This document shows, in pieces, positions 8,593 through 17,001 of a stretch of 64,000 nt of DNA. Both the position numbers and the translations under genes were made by a program. The DNA comes from Streptomyces adelaidensis (GTDB lineage: Bacteria > Actinomycetota > Actinomycetes > Streptomycetales > Streptomycetaceae). How positions within the stretch are numbered: the first letter of the stretch is position 1; each line of letters starts with the position of its first letter. The stretch spans positions 25,850-89,849 of the forward strand of contig NZ_JAEMUX010000028.1 in assembly GCF_016598475.1 (NCBI RefSeq). The letters run 5' to 3'. Below the pieces are notes generated by a model. It had not been told where the DNA came from. It saw only the letters and a list, made by a program, of their open reading frames with translations, and made no database searches.

Positions 8593-9615
8593 TCACCCGT
8601 TGTTTCCGGAGACCGTCTCGCGCAGGGCGCGCAGGGACTCCTTCAGCGATCCCATGGTGGCGAGGACGGCGGTCGGCTCATAGCCGCAGTGCGCCATGCA
8701 GTTGGCGCAGCGCGGGTCCTTGCCCCGACCGTACGCGTCCCAGTCGGTGTCCTCGATGAGCTCCCGGTACGTCGTGACGTAGCCGTCGCTCATCAGGTAA
8801 CAGGGCCGCTGCCAGCCGAACAGCGAGTAGTTCGGGATCGCCCACGCCGTGCACGGGAAGTCGACCTTGCCCTCCAGGAAGTCGAGGAACAGGGGCGAGT
8901 GGTTGAGGCGCCAGCGCCGCCGGTTGCCGCCCGAGAAGGCCTTCTTGAAGAGTTCGCGGGTCTGCTCCACGCCGAGGAAGTGCTCCTGGTCGGGGGCCTT
9001 CTCGTAGGCGTAGGCGGGCGAGATCATCATCTCGTCGACCTGGAGGTCGTCATTGAGGTAGTTGAGGACCTCGATGATGGTCTGCGGGGTGTCGGTGTTG
9101 AAGAAGGTCGAGTTGGTGGTCACCCGGAAGCCGCGCTTCTTGGCCTCCTTCATGGCCGCCACGGCCTCGTCGAACACCCCTTCCTTCGCCACAGACTCGT
9201 CGTGCCGCTCACGCAGCCCGTCGATGTGCACGGCGAACGCGAAGTACGGCGAGGGCTTGAACTTGTCCATCTTCTTGCGCAGCAGCATGGCGTTGGTGCA
9301 CAGGAAGACGAACTTCTTCCTGGCGACCAACTGCCGTGCGATCTCGTCGATCTGAGGGTGCATCAGGGGCTCGCCGCCCGCGATCGACACCATCGGCGCA
9401 CCGGACTCCAGGACGGCGCCCACGGCCTGCGCCACCGGCATGCGCTGCTTGAGCACACCCGCCGGGTGCTGGATCTTGCCGCAGCCCTCGCACTTCAGGT
9501 TGCAGGCGTAGAGCGGTTCCAGCTCGACGATCAGCGGGAACTTGTCCCGCTTGCGGAGCTTCTGTTCGGCGAGATAGGTCGCTACCTTGATGGACTGGCG
9601 GAGCGGCATGGCCAT
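8593..9615 (-). CDS. hpnH: Adenosyl-hopene transferase HpnH (radical SAM)
   Basis: A 340-residue radical SAM protein that couples the 5'-deoxyadenosyl radical to diploptene to give adenosylhopane. The cluster motif CNLKCEGC gives Cys38, Cys42 and Cys45, and a C-terminal Cys-rich SPASM-like or DUF3463 segment contains GKDPRCANCMAHCGYEP. ATG at 9615 is chosen because GGAGG lies 8 bases upstream; the frame stays open for 13 more codons but without a ribosome site. It starts 5 bases after the hpnG stop codon. Position between hpnG and ispG is the usual Streptomyces order. Confidence 0.95.
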   Translation of the reverse strand: MAMPLRQSIKVATYLAEQKLRKRDKFPLIVELEPLYACNLKCEGCGKIQHPAGVLKQRMPVAQAVGAVLESGAPMVSIAGGEPLMHPQIDEIARQLVARKKFVFLCTNAMLLRKKMDKFKPSPYFAFAVHIDGLRERHDESVAKEGVFDEAVAAMKEAKKRGFRVTTNSTFFNTDTPQTIIEVLNYLNDDLQVDEMMISPAYAYEKAPDQEHFLGVEQTRELFKKAFSGGNRRRWRLNHSPLFLDFLEGKVDFPCTAWAIPNYSLFGWQRPCYLMSDGYVTTYRELIEDTDWDAYGRGKDPRCANCMAHCGYEPTAVLATMGSLKESLRALRETVSGNNG

Positions 9616-9620
9616 CTGGC

Positions 9621-10265
9621 TCACCTCCGGGGGAGCAGCAAAGAACGGTGCCATTCGTAGTAAGCGGGAAGGACCGCACGAAGGACGCGGAAGGCTGATA
9701 TTCCACCGCGTACCGTGCCGATCCGGACCAGTTCATGTTCTGGAGCGTCCACGACCACCCGTACGGCCGCAACCGGGCGTGCGCCCGATCTCACGGCGCA
9801 CTGGAGTGTGACCGCGGACTCCATGTCGACGGCGATCGCACCGGTCGCGAACAGATCCGACCGTTCCTGACCACGCACGACGTGATCCGAGCCGGTGAGC
9901 GGGCCGGTGTGGACCGTGCGCCCGGGCACGGCCCGCACCAGCTCCTTGACCAGTAGTTCGGTGCCCACACAGGGCGTGACGCCGCCGTCGGGCCCCCGGG
10001 TCTCCTCGGCGACGACCAGGTCGCCGGGGTGCATGCCCGGGGCGAGTCCCGCGCAGAACCCGGTGGCCAGCACGGCCGCGTCACTCAGAGCCGGGTCGGT
10101 GAGCTGCCGGGTGACGGACCGCTCGGCGGCCCTCGGCCCCATGCCGGTCCGCAGGACGGTGACCGGGCCCCCGGCGCCGCCCCGGTCGCCGCTGCGCAGG
10201 GCGAGCTGCTCGATGCCGAGCGCGCAGGCGATCAGCAGCGGCGCCGGGGCGGCGGCCGTCTCCAT
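9621..10265 (-). CDS. hpnG: Hopanoid-associated phosphorylase / adenosylhopane nucleosidase
   Basis: A 214-residue protein of the purine phosphorylase/nucleosidase superfamily. Seen are the N-terminal LLIACALGIEQLAL, VLRTGMGPRAAERS, the central ATGFCAGLAPGMHPGDLVVA, and the nucleoside-site motif AIAVDMESAVTLQCA. HpnG removes adenine from adenosylhopane to give ribosylhopane or its phosphate. The ATG overlaps the shc stop (ATGA), indicating coupling, and the frame beyond it is only the shc shadow. The conserved MES glutamate is present. Confidence 0.9.
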   Translation of the reverse strand: METAAAPAPLLIACALGIEQLALRSGDRGGAGGPVTVLRTGMGPRAAERSVTRQLTDPALSDAAVLATGFCAGLAPGMHPGDLVVAEETRGPDGGVTPCVGTELLVKELVRAVPGRTVHTGPLTGSDHVVRGQERSDLFATGAIAVDMESAVTLQCAVRSGARPVAAVRVVVDAPEHELVRIGTVRGGISAFRVLRAVLPAYYEWHRSLLLPRR

Positions 10266-12244
10266 CAGCTCGCCCCGGCCTTCAGGACGGCCGGTTCGCC
10301 GTTGACGTACCGGCCGAGCGCGGTGAGCGGGAACACCTGCCGGTAGAGGTGGTAGTTGATCGAGAAGTCCCAGGGGAAGCCGGTGCCGGTGAAGTACGGC
10401 TCGTCCCAGCCGCCGTCCGCCCGCTGGGTCTGGGCCAGCCACTCGATGCCGCGCTCGGTGGCCTTGGCGTCCCGCTCCCCCGCCGCCAGCAGCGCGAGCA
10501 GCGCCCACGCGGTCTGGGAGGCGGTGGAGGCGCCCTTGCCGCCCCATTCGGCGGCGTCGGGATAGGAGCGCAGATCCTCGCCCCAGCCGCCGTCGTCGTT
10601 CTGCACGGTCTCCAGCCAGGCCACGGCCCGGCGGATCGCGGGGTGCGCGGCGGGCAGTCCGGCGGCCGTCAGCGCGGGGACCACCGACCCGGTTCCGTAG
10701 ACGTAGTTGACGCCCCAGCGCCCGAACCACGAGCCGTTCGGCTCCTGTTCGGCGAGCAGCCACTCGATGGCGCGCCGCGTGCGCGGGTGGTGGGAGAGGC
10801 CCTCGACGGCGAGCATCTCCACCATATGGGCGGTGACGTCGGCGGACGGCGGGTCGATGACCTCGCCGAAGTCGCAGAACGGCAGCCGGTTGGGGAACGG
10901 GCTGGTGTTGTCGACGTCGAAGGCGGCCCAGGCCCCGCTCCTCGACTGCATACCGAGGCTCCAGCGCACCCCGCGCCGGATGGCCTTCTCGACGCGCTCC
11001 GGCTCCTGGTGCCTGACTCTGCGCAGCGCGAGGACGACCTCGGCGGTGTCGTCGATGTCGGGGTAGTTGTCGTTGTGGAACTCGAACGCCCAGCCGCCCG
11101 GCGGCAGTTGGGGACGCTTGACGGCCCAGTCACCGGGCCGGACGATCTCCTCGCCGAGCATCCAGTCGGCGGCCTTGACGAGTTGGGGATGGTCGGCGGG
11201 CAGGCCCGCGTCGGCGAGCGCGATGGTGGCGAGGCAGGTGTCCCACACCGGCGACTGGCAGGCCTCGATCATCCGGGAGCCGTCCTCGCGCCATACGGCG
11301 AAGCGGTCGAGGGACTCCAACCCGGCGCGCATCACGGGGTGTTGGAGGTCGTAGCCGAGCAGGTGCAGGGCGATGACCGAGTACACGGCCGGCGGCTGGA
11401 TACCGCCCCAGCAGCCGTCGTTCTCCTGCCGCTCGACGATCCAGCGGGCCGCACTGTTCATGGCGGCCTTGCGCAGCCGCTTCAGTGCGACCTTGTGGTA
11501 GCCGTGCAGAAGTCTGTCGAGCCGCTGGAAGGCGCCTTCCCAGCTCCCCAGCGGATCAAGGGGCCCGGGCGGGTTCGGCCGGCCCGGGTCGGTGTGCAGC
11601 TCGTCCAGCGGGAACGGCGCGGGCCGCACCGGGCGCTTCGCCGAGACGACGGTCAGCGGGACGATCGTCTGGCGGGCCCAGCACCCGAAGTCGTAGATGT
11701 TGAGCGGCATCCACTTCGGGAAGTAGATGATCTCCGGCGGCATCTCCGGCAGGTCGTCCCACTTCCACCAGCCGAACAGCGCCAGCCAGATCCGGGTGAA
11801 GACCCGGGCGGCGGCGATCCCGCCGCGCTCCCGGACCCACGCCGACGTCCTCGCCATGTGCGGCTCGGCCGGGTCGTCCCCGGCCAGCCGCAGCGCGACG
11901 TACGCCTCGATGGTGGCGGAGAGGTCGGACGGCCCGCCGTAGAAGGTGGCCCAGGTACCGTCGGGGCGTTGCCCGCCGCGGATGAACAGCGCGGCCGCCC
12001 GCGTGGTCTTCTCGTCGCGGATGCCCAGGAACTGACGGAGCAGCAGGTCCTCGGCGTCCATGGTGACGTTGGTCTCCAGGTCGCCCTTCCACCAGCCCTG
12101 GGCGTCCTGTCGCGCGAGCAGATAGTCGGTGGAGCGCCGTATGGCGAGGGCGGCGGCATCCTGGACCCCTGCCGCCGCCCTCTGCCGCCCCGCGGCAGCG
12201 TGGGGCGGCAGAGCCCCGGTGCTTCCGTCGGTCGTCGCTGTCAT
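10265..12244 (-). CDS. shc: Squalene-hopene cyclase
   Basis: A 659-residue class II triterpene cyclase that folds squalene into hopene/hopanol at the membrane. The acid motif DIDDTA (DxDDTA family form) is near residue 395. Many QW repeats are visible, for example QDAQGWW, QRPDGTW, QENDGCWGG, QEPNGSW, QNDDGGWGE and QRADGGWDE. Length matches known Shc (about 630-680). ATG at 12244 is preceded by AAGGGGAAG. It is separated from the polyprenyl synthase by 139 bases, the longest gap in the first part of the operon, and overlaps hpnG by 4 bases. Confidence 0.97.
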   Translation of the reverse strand: MTATTDGSTGALPPHAAAGRQRAAAGVQDAAALAIRRSTDYLLARQDAQGWWKGDLETNVTMDAEDLLLRQFLGIRDEKTTRAAALFIRGGQRPDGTWATFYGGPSDLSATIEAYVALRLAGDDPAEPHMARTSAWVRERGGIAAARVFTRIWLALFGWWKWDDLPEMPPEIIYFPKWMPLNIYDFGCWARQTIVPLTVVSAKRPVRPAPFPLDELHTDPGRPNPPGPLDPLGSWEGAFQRLDRLLHGYHKVALKRLRKAAMNSAARWIVERQENDGCWGGIQPPAVYSVIALHLLGYDLQHPVMRAGLESLDRFAVWREDGSRMIEACQSPVWDTCLATIALADAGLPADHPQLVKAADWMLGEEIVRPGDWAVKRPQLPPGGWAFEFHNDNYPDIDDTAEVVLALRRVRHQEPERVEKAIRRGVRWSLGMQSRSGAWAAFDVDNTSPFPNRLPFCDFGEVIDPPSADVTAHMVEMLAVEGLSHHPRTRRAIEWLLAEQEPNGSWFGRWGVNYVYGTGSVVPALTAAGLPAAHPAIRRAVAWLETVQNDDGGWGEDLRSYPDAAEWGGKGASTASQTAWALLALLAAGERDAKATERGIEWLAQTQRADGGWDEPYFTGTGFPWDFSINYHLYRQVFPLTALGRYVNGEPAVLKAGAS

Positions 12245-12333
12245 GGCTTCCCCTTCGTGCAGTGGACGGATCTCTCTGCGGTGGGTCAGCCGTCGGCCGG
12301 TGCGATGTCCGGTGACTGAGCACCGGCCGGCGA

Positions 12334-12387
12334 CTACGCGAGGCCTATTCGACCGATGACGGTCGACTCCTGGGGGATGGCTCTCAT
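12334..12387 (-). CDS. Possible 17-codon micro-ORF between ispA-type synthase and shc
   Basis: ATG at 12387 overlaps the TGA of the polyprenyl synthase (ATGA) and reads MRAIPQESTVIGRIGLA before TAG at 12334. It lies in the gap before shc. The overlap is the same kind that joins the real genes of this operon, which is why I list it, but so short a frame can arise by chance. If translated it could keep ribosomes moving toward shc or act as a leader. No known family. Confidence 0.25.
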   Translation of the reverse strand: MRAIPQESTVIGRIGLA

Positions 12388-13529
12388 CTCTTCCGTACGA
12401 CGACGAAGTCGGCGAGCGCCGCGAACTGGTCCCGCACATGGTCGGGCATCCTGATCGAGTCCAGCGCCTCGATCGCGATCGTGTGCTGGCGGCGCGCCTC
12501 GCCGGCGGTCCACTCCCGGCCGCCCGCCTCCTCGATGAGGGCGGCGCGCGCGGCGAACTCCTCCTCGGAGAAGTTCTCGAAGTCGCTGGCCTTGGCGTCG
12601 GCGGCGAGGAGTTCACCGAGCCGCTCGGAGGCCGGGCCGCCCGCCGCGAGCGCGGCCACGACCGGCAGGGACTTCTTGCGCTGGCGCAGGTCGCTCCAGG
12701 TCTGCTTGCCCGTGGAGACCGGGTCGCCCCAGATGCCCAGCAGGTCGTCGACGGCCTGGAAGGCGAGGCCGAGGTGGTAGCCGTACTTCTCCAGTGTGTC
12801 GGCGGTGCGGTCGTCCGCGCCCCCGAGGACGGCGCCGATGGAGCAGGCACAGGCGAGGAGGGCGCCGGTCTTGTTGCCCTCCATCTCCAGGCACTCCTCG
12901 ACGGTGACCCGCTCGCGGTGCTCGTAGGAGATGTCCTGGGCCTGCCCGTCGATGAGCGCGCGGGTCGCGGTGGTGATGCGTCGGGTGGCGCGGGCCGCCT
13001 CGGCGGTGCCGAGTTCGAGGAGGATCTCGTTGGCGAGCACCATCAGGGCGTCGCCGACAAGAATGGCCTGGGCGGGTCCGTGCACCTTCCAGACGGTGTC
13101 GCGGTGGCGGCGCTGTTCGTCGCCGTCCATCAGGTCGTCGTGCAGCAGCGAGAAGTTGTGCACCAGCTCCACCGCGACCGCACCGGGGATACCGGCCTCG
13201 GGTGCGGCGCCGGCGACCTCGGCGGACATGACGGCGAGTGCGGGGCGTACGGCTTTGCCGCCGTCGCCGTCGGCCGGATTGCCGTGGGCGTCGATCCAGC
13301 CGAAGTGATAGGCGGCGACCGTGTCCATGGGGGGCGCCAGCCGATCGACGGCCGCCCGCAGCACGGGGGTGGCCAGGGTCCGCCCGCGCTCCAGGAGCGC
13401 GGTCACGTCCACCGCGGTCCTCGCAGCGGCCGTCGCGGCCGGGGGCACAGTGGGCACAGTCTCTCCAGTTGTCGAAGTGTTCGCGGTGCCGGGAGTGCGG
13501 GAACCGGTCCGGTGCGTTTCGAGCGTCAC
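12384..13529 (-). CDS. Polyprenyl (farnesyl) diphosphate synthase of the hopanoid operon
   Basis: A 381-residue all-alpha prenyltransferase. The first Asp-rich motif is LLHDDLMDGD (near residue 131) and the second is QAVDDLLGIWGD (near 261), and lysines around GKQTWSDLRQRKKSLP complete the active site. It elongates DMAPP with IPP, most likely to FPP, the substrate of HpnC/HpnD. GTG at 13529 overlaps the hpnE stop (GTGA) and has GGAGG upstream; the frame is open further back only as a shadow of hpnE. The first 40 residues are low-complexity and Thr/Pro/Ala-rich. Product chain length is not proven by sequence. Confidence 0.93.
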   Translation of the reverse strand: MTLETHRTGSRTPGTANTSTTGETVPTVPPAATAAARTAVDVTALLERGRTLATPVLRAAVDRLAPPMDTVAAYHFGWIDAHGNPADGDGGKAVRPALAVMSAEVAGAAPEAGIPGAVAVELVHNFSLLHDDLMDGDEQRRHRDTVWKVHGPAQAILVGDALMVLANEILLELGTAEAARATRRITTATRALIDGQAQDISYEHRERVTVEECLEMEGNKTGALLACACSIGAVLGGADDRTADTLEKYGYHLGLAFQAVDDLLGIWGDPVSTGKQTWSDLRQRKKSLPVVAALAAGGPASERLGELLAADAKASDFENFSEEEFAARAALIEEAGGREWTAGEARRQHTIAIEALDSIRMPDHVRDQFAALADFVVVRKR

Positions 13530-14953
13530 GCTGCCTCCTCGTAACCGAAGAGGTGGTCTCGGGGCCGGCCCAGGGCACCGAGCGCGGCGTCCGCCGCACT
13601 GATGCCGCTGCGGACCGCACTCTCCATGGTCGCGGGCCACCCGGTGGCGGTCCACGCTCCGGCCAGGTACAGGCCGGGGGCCTTGGTGCGGGCGCCGGGC
13701 CTGAGCCGTCCGACGCCGGGGGTGGGAGCGAACGTCGCGGTGCGCTCCCGGGTCACGAAGAAGTCCGTCACCGCCGCGCCGCGCGCGGCGGGCAGCAGCC
13801 TCTCCAGCTCGGGCAGATACCGCTCGCGCAGCGCGGAGACGGGCTCGTCGATCTCGTCCTGCGCGGCCGACTGCGACAGCGCCAGGTACTGGCCCGCGCG
13901 CAGCCCGGACGCCTCGGTCCGGTCGAAGACCCACTGCACGGGGGAGCCGAGCGCCGCGAAGAACGGCCGCTGAAGCACCTTCCGGTCGTACACCACATGG
14001 ACGTTGAGGATGGGCGCGGTGCCGATCTCCAGCAGCCGCCCGGGGTTCTCGAGGGCGCCCTCGGGCAGCAGATCGTGCGCCTCGCGCTGCGGCACGGCGA
14101 GGACGACCGCGTCGACGTCGAAGCTCTCGCCGGGTACCTCGACCTTCCAATTCCCGTTCTGCTGAGGGGAGATGGAGGTGACGCGGGTTCGGAGTCCGGT
14201 ACGCACGCCCGCCGAGTCGAGCGCCTTGCGGGCCAGCCGGTCGTGCAGTTCGCCCAGCGGGACATGGGCCCAGCCGATGTCGGCGGCGCCGGGTTCGGAC
14301 AGCAGACCGGTCTTGAACACCATCGCGGCGAGCCCGAGGGAAGCGTCCTGGGCCACCGCGTTGAGGGTGGCGACCCCCACGAGGTCCCACAGCGCCTCGA
14401 CGGCACGCGCCGACTGACCGTGCGCGGTCAGCCAGCCGCCGAAGTCCCGTTCGTCCAGCGCCGGATCCGCGAGGTCGAGCGCCTTGAGCGCCAGTGCGGC
14501 CCGGCCCACTCCTGCGCGCTCGGCGAGCGAGAGATGCGGGTAGGTGGCCAGGCTGCGCCCGAGATGCAGGGGTACGGGCAGCGCGTCACGCCGCAGTCTG
14601 CCCAGCCGTCGCCCGGGCCTGCCCTCGGCATCGAGCACCGGTACGTCGAGCCGGTCCTGCAAGGGCGCCAGCGCGGCCCCGTCGACGCGGTCGAGAAACC
14701 AGCGGTAGGCGGTGCAGCAACGCATGTACACGTGCTGTCCGTTGTCCACGGTCAGCTCGCCGCGCTGGAAGGAGAAGGCGAGCCCGCCGAGGCGTGGCCG
14801 CCCTTCCAGGAGAGTGACCCGTACGCCGGCGTCGGCGAGGGAGAGCGCGGCGGTGATGCCCGCAAGACCCCCGCCGACCACCACGGCCGTGCTCCCGGGG
14901 CGGCCCGTACTGTCCGCGTCCAGCAGTCCCTCGGACTGTGCGCCGTCGGTCAT
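13526..14953 (-). CDS. hpnE: Hydroxysqualene dehydroxylase (squalene-forming FAD amine oxidase-like)
   Basis: A 475-residue FAD protein. The Rossmann dinucleotide motif VVVGGGLAGITAALSLADAG lies at about residues 21-40, followed by LLEGRPRLGG. The C-terminal FAD motif is APGLYLAGAWTATGWPATME. HpnE reduces hydroxysqualene to squalene, completing the HpnCDE route from FPP. ATG at 14953 follows AGGGGAGGG and overlaps the stop of the small DUF6380-like ORF (ATGA); an upstream in-frame start at 15052 would run through that ORF. It overlaps the polyprenyl synthase by 4 bases. Confidence 0.94.
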   Translation of the reverse strand: MTDGAQSEGLLDADSTGRPGSTAVVVGGGLAGITAALSLADAGVRVTLLEGRPRLGGLAFSFQRGELTVDNGQHVYMRCCTAYRWFLDRVDGAALAPLQDRLDVPVLDAEGRPGRRLGRLRRDALPVPLHLGRSLATYPHLSLAERAGVGRAALALKALDLADPALDERDFGGWLTAHGQSARAVEALWDLVGVATLNAVAQDASLGLAAMVFKTGLLSEPGAADIGWAHVPLGELHDRLARKALDSAGVRTGLRTRVTSISPQQNGNWKVEVPGESFDVDAVVLAVPQREAHDLLPEGALENPGRLLEIGTAPILNVHVVYDRKVLQRPFFAALGSPVQWVFDRTEASGLRAGQYLALSQSAAQDEIDEPVSALRERYLPELERLLPAARGAAVTDFFVTRERTATFAPTPGVGRLRPGARTKAPGLYLAGAWTATGWPATMESAVRSGISAADAALGALGRPRDHLFGYEEAA

Positions 14954-15090
14954 CGTGCACCCTCCCCTGCCGGTCCGCCGAGGTGCTGAACCGGTCTGCG
15001 GCAGACCGTCGCAGTCAGGGACGCCCTCGTGACGCGGAGGGTTGCGTACCACTTTTCCCCGATGGGTTCACCTTGGCCCAGATTGTCCAT
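14950..15090 (-). CDS. 46-residue DUF6380-like protein between hpnD and hpnE
   Basis: ATG at 15090 overlaps the hpnD stop (TGATG) and the ORF's own TGA overlaps the hpnE ATG (ATGA), so it is stitched into the operon at both ends. It begins MDNLGQGEPIGEKWYATLR, continues TRASLTATVCRRP and ends GPAGEGAR. This pattern (MDNxGQG, GEKxxATLR, ASLTxT, GEGAR) matches short Streptomyces proteins I recall as DUF6380. It is basic with no membrane segment. Because the GEGAR end also forms the ribosome site of hpnE (AGGGGAGGG), it may serve mainly as a coupling leader. Function unknown. Confidence 0.65.
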   Translation of the reverse strand: MDNLGQGEPIGEKWYATLRVTRASLTATVCRRPVQHLGGPAGEGAR

Positions 15091-16040
15091 CACACGCGCC
15101 TCCTGACGGTACGGCGCGACACATGGCGGGCGTCCAGACCGGAGAGGCCGCGCACGGCGACGTAGGCCTTCTCGCGGCCGGGCAGCGAGACCCGGCCACG
15201 CAGCACGGCCTCCGGCTCGCGCTCGATGCGGTCGAGCAGCCGCCGGTAGATGCCGGCCATGGCGGCGACACAGGCACCGCTGCGCCGGTCCAGCATCGGC
15301 AGCAGCCGGTAGCCCTCGGCGAAGAGGGCGCGGGCCCGGCGCACCTCGAAGTGCACCAGACCCGCGAAGTCGGAGTCGGCCGGCGGGAGCGGCCCGGCGA
15401 ACCCGGCCGAGCAGCCGAATTTCGCGAGGTCGTCGGCGGGGAGATAGGTGCGCCCGCCCTCCGCGTCCTCCCGGACGTCCCTGAGGATGTTGGTCAGTTG
15501 GAGCGCCAGCCCGAGGGTGTCGGCGTACTCCGGCGCGCGTTCCGCACCGCGCGCGCCCGGTTCCGTGCCGAAGACGCCGAGCGAGAGCCGGCCGATGGTG
15601 CCGGCGACGCAGCGGCAGTAGCCCTTCAGGTCGTCCCAGGTCTCGTAGGTCTCGCCGCGTACGTCCTTCAGGACGCCGTCGATGAGTTCGTCGAGGGCGT
15701 CGAGCGGGATCGGGAAGGTCACCCCGGCGTGGGCGAGGGCCACCGCGACGGGGTCCGTGTCGTCCTCGTCGACGGAGCCGCCCCGGACCCGGGTGAGCAG
15801 GGCTCTGGTCTCCTCCAGCCGGGCCGTCTTGACCTCGACGGCGAGCGCGCCGTCACCGATGTCGTCGACACGCCGGGAGAACGCGTACAGCGCGGACATC
15901 GCGCGGCGCTTGGGCGTCGGCAGCAGCCTGATGCCGTAGGCGAAGTTGCGGGCCTGCCGCCCGGTGACAGCCTCGCAGTAGCTGTAGGCGGCGAGTACCG
16001 GTGCGGACGCGTGTGGTTCCGACTCCACGGTCCGGATCAC
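15090..16040 (-). CDS. hpnD: Presqualene diphosphate synthase
   Basis: A 316-residue squalene/phytoene synthase-fold protein. The first Asp-rich motif is YAFSRRVDDIGDG and the second is LALQLTNILRDVREDAEGG, with RTYLPADDL. HpnD condenses two FPP to presqualene diphosphate. GTG at 16040 overlaps the hpnC stop (GTGA) and has AGGAGAGG just upstream; a GTG four codons later is an alternative. Its stop overlaps the DUF6380-like ORF. Distinguished from HpnC by the standard DVREDA second motif. Confidence 0.94.
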   Translation of the reverse strand: MIRTVESEPHASAPVLAAYSYCEAVTGRQARNFAYGIRLLPTPKRRAMSALYAFSRRVDDIGDGALAVEVKTARLEETRALLTRVRGGSVDEDDTDPVAVALAHAGVTFPIPLDALDELIDGVLKDVRGETYETWDDLKGYCRCVAGTIGRLSLGVFGTEPGARGAERAPEYADTLGLALQLTNILRDVREDAEGGRTYLPADDLAKFGCSAGFAGPLPPADSDFAGLVHFEVRRARALFAEGYRLLPMLDRRSGACVAAMAGIYRRLLDRIEREPEAVLRGRVSLPGREKAYVAVRGLSGLDARHVSRRTVRRRV

Positions 16041-16939
16041 CCCTCTCCTCGCAGGGTCGCGCCCACCTCGCGCAGCAGCCGGAGCTTGCCGGGCTTGGGC
16101 GGGCCGGGAAGTACGTCGAACTCGGCGGCGGCGATCGCGTGGACGGCCGCCCTTCCTCCCGCCACGAACCCGGCGAGGAGCAACCTCAGCCTGCCGTGGA
16201 CGCTACCCACGAGGGGGGTGCCCTCATTCAGGAGATTTCGGGCGCGTTCCGCCTCGTACGCGACCAGTGCGCGCACCGATGCGCCCGCTGTGGGCGCGGC
16301 GAGATCCGCCTCCTGGACGTGGAAGCGCTTCAGATCCTCGGCGGGCAGATAGACGCGGTCGTGGCCCAGGTCCTCGGCCACGTCCTGGAGGTGTTCGACG
16401 ATCTGCAGCGCGGTGCAGATCGCGTCGGAGTACCGGACCCGTTCGGGGGTGGTGGAGCCGGTGACGGCGAGGACCAGGTGGCCGACCGGGTTGGCGGACA
16501 GCTCGCAGTAGGCGACCAGGTCGTCGTAGGTCTCGTACCGCTTGACCAGCTGGTCCTGGCGGTTGGCGGCGATCAGCGCGAGGAACGGCTCGGGGGTGAG
16601 GCGGTGGCGGCGGACGGTGTGCCGGAGTCTGCGCAGCAGTGGGTGGCCGGGGGTGGCGTCGAAGACCTTGCGGAGGTCGGCCTCGAAGGCGTCGAGGAGG
16701 AGGAGCCGGTCGTCGGCGTCCTGCGGGCAGACGCCCAGCAGGCGGGCGTCGGCACCGCCGGGGGCGAGGTCGCCGTCGCCGATGTCGTCGACGAGGCGGG
16801 CGAAGCCGTAGACGGCCATCAGGTCGTCGCGCCAGGCCCGGGGCAGGAAGAACGGCGCGACGGGAAAGTTCTCGGCGCCGGCCTTGTCGAGGGTGTCGCG
16901 CTCCGGGTCGCCGGTGCGCGCCGTCCCGGCTTCCGTCAC
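16037..16939 (-). CDS. hpnC: Hydroxysqualene synthase
   Basis: A 300-residue trans-isoprenyl diphosphate synthase-fold protein. Motifs are GFARLVDDIGDG and TALQIVEHLQDVAEDLGHDR with VYLPAEDLKRF; the DVAEDLG second motif is the HpnC form. It converts presqualene diphosphate to hydroxysqualene. The preceding region matches the family opening (KAGAENFPVAPFFLPRAWR). GTG at 16939 overlaps the stop of a 21-codon upstream ORF (GTGA), so initiation is probably coupled to that leader. It is the first enzyme gene of the operon. Confidence 0.94.
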   Translation of the reverse strand: MTEAGTARTGDPERDTLDKAGAENFPVAPFFLPRAWRDDLMAVYGFARLVDDIGDGDLAPGGADARLLGVCPQDADDRLLLLDAFEADLRKVFDATPGHPLLRRLRHTVRRHRLTPEPFLALIAANRQDQLVKRYETYDDLVAYCELSANPVGHLVLAVTGSTTPERVRYSDAICTALQIVEHLQDVAEDLGHDRVYLPAEDLKRFHVQEADLAAPTAGASVRALVAYEAERARNLLNEGTPLVGSVHGRLRLLLAGFVAGGRAAVHAIAAAEFDVLPGPPKPGKLRLLREVGATLRGEG

Positions 16940-17001
16940 CGCCCGTCACCCGGCGCCAGAACGGCGGAAGCGTCGTCGAGCAGGGGAGTCTCCGTAGCCA
17001 T
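16936..17001 (-). CDS. 21-codon leader ORF coupled to hpnC
   Basis: ATG at 17001, with GGGAG about 11 bases upstream, opens a 21-residue frame starting MATETPLLDDASAVL and ending APGDGR. Its TGA overlaps the hpnC GTG (GTGA). No good ribosome site lies directly before the hpnC GTG, which supports coupling or a leader role. The alternative, that hpnC starts elsewhere, is not supported because the leader is in another frame. Not previously named as far as I know. Confidence 0.5.
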   Translation of the reverse strand: MATETPLLDDASAVLAPGDGR

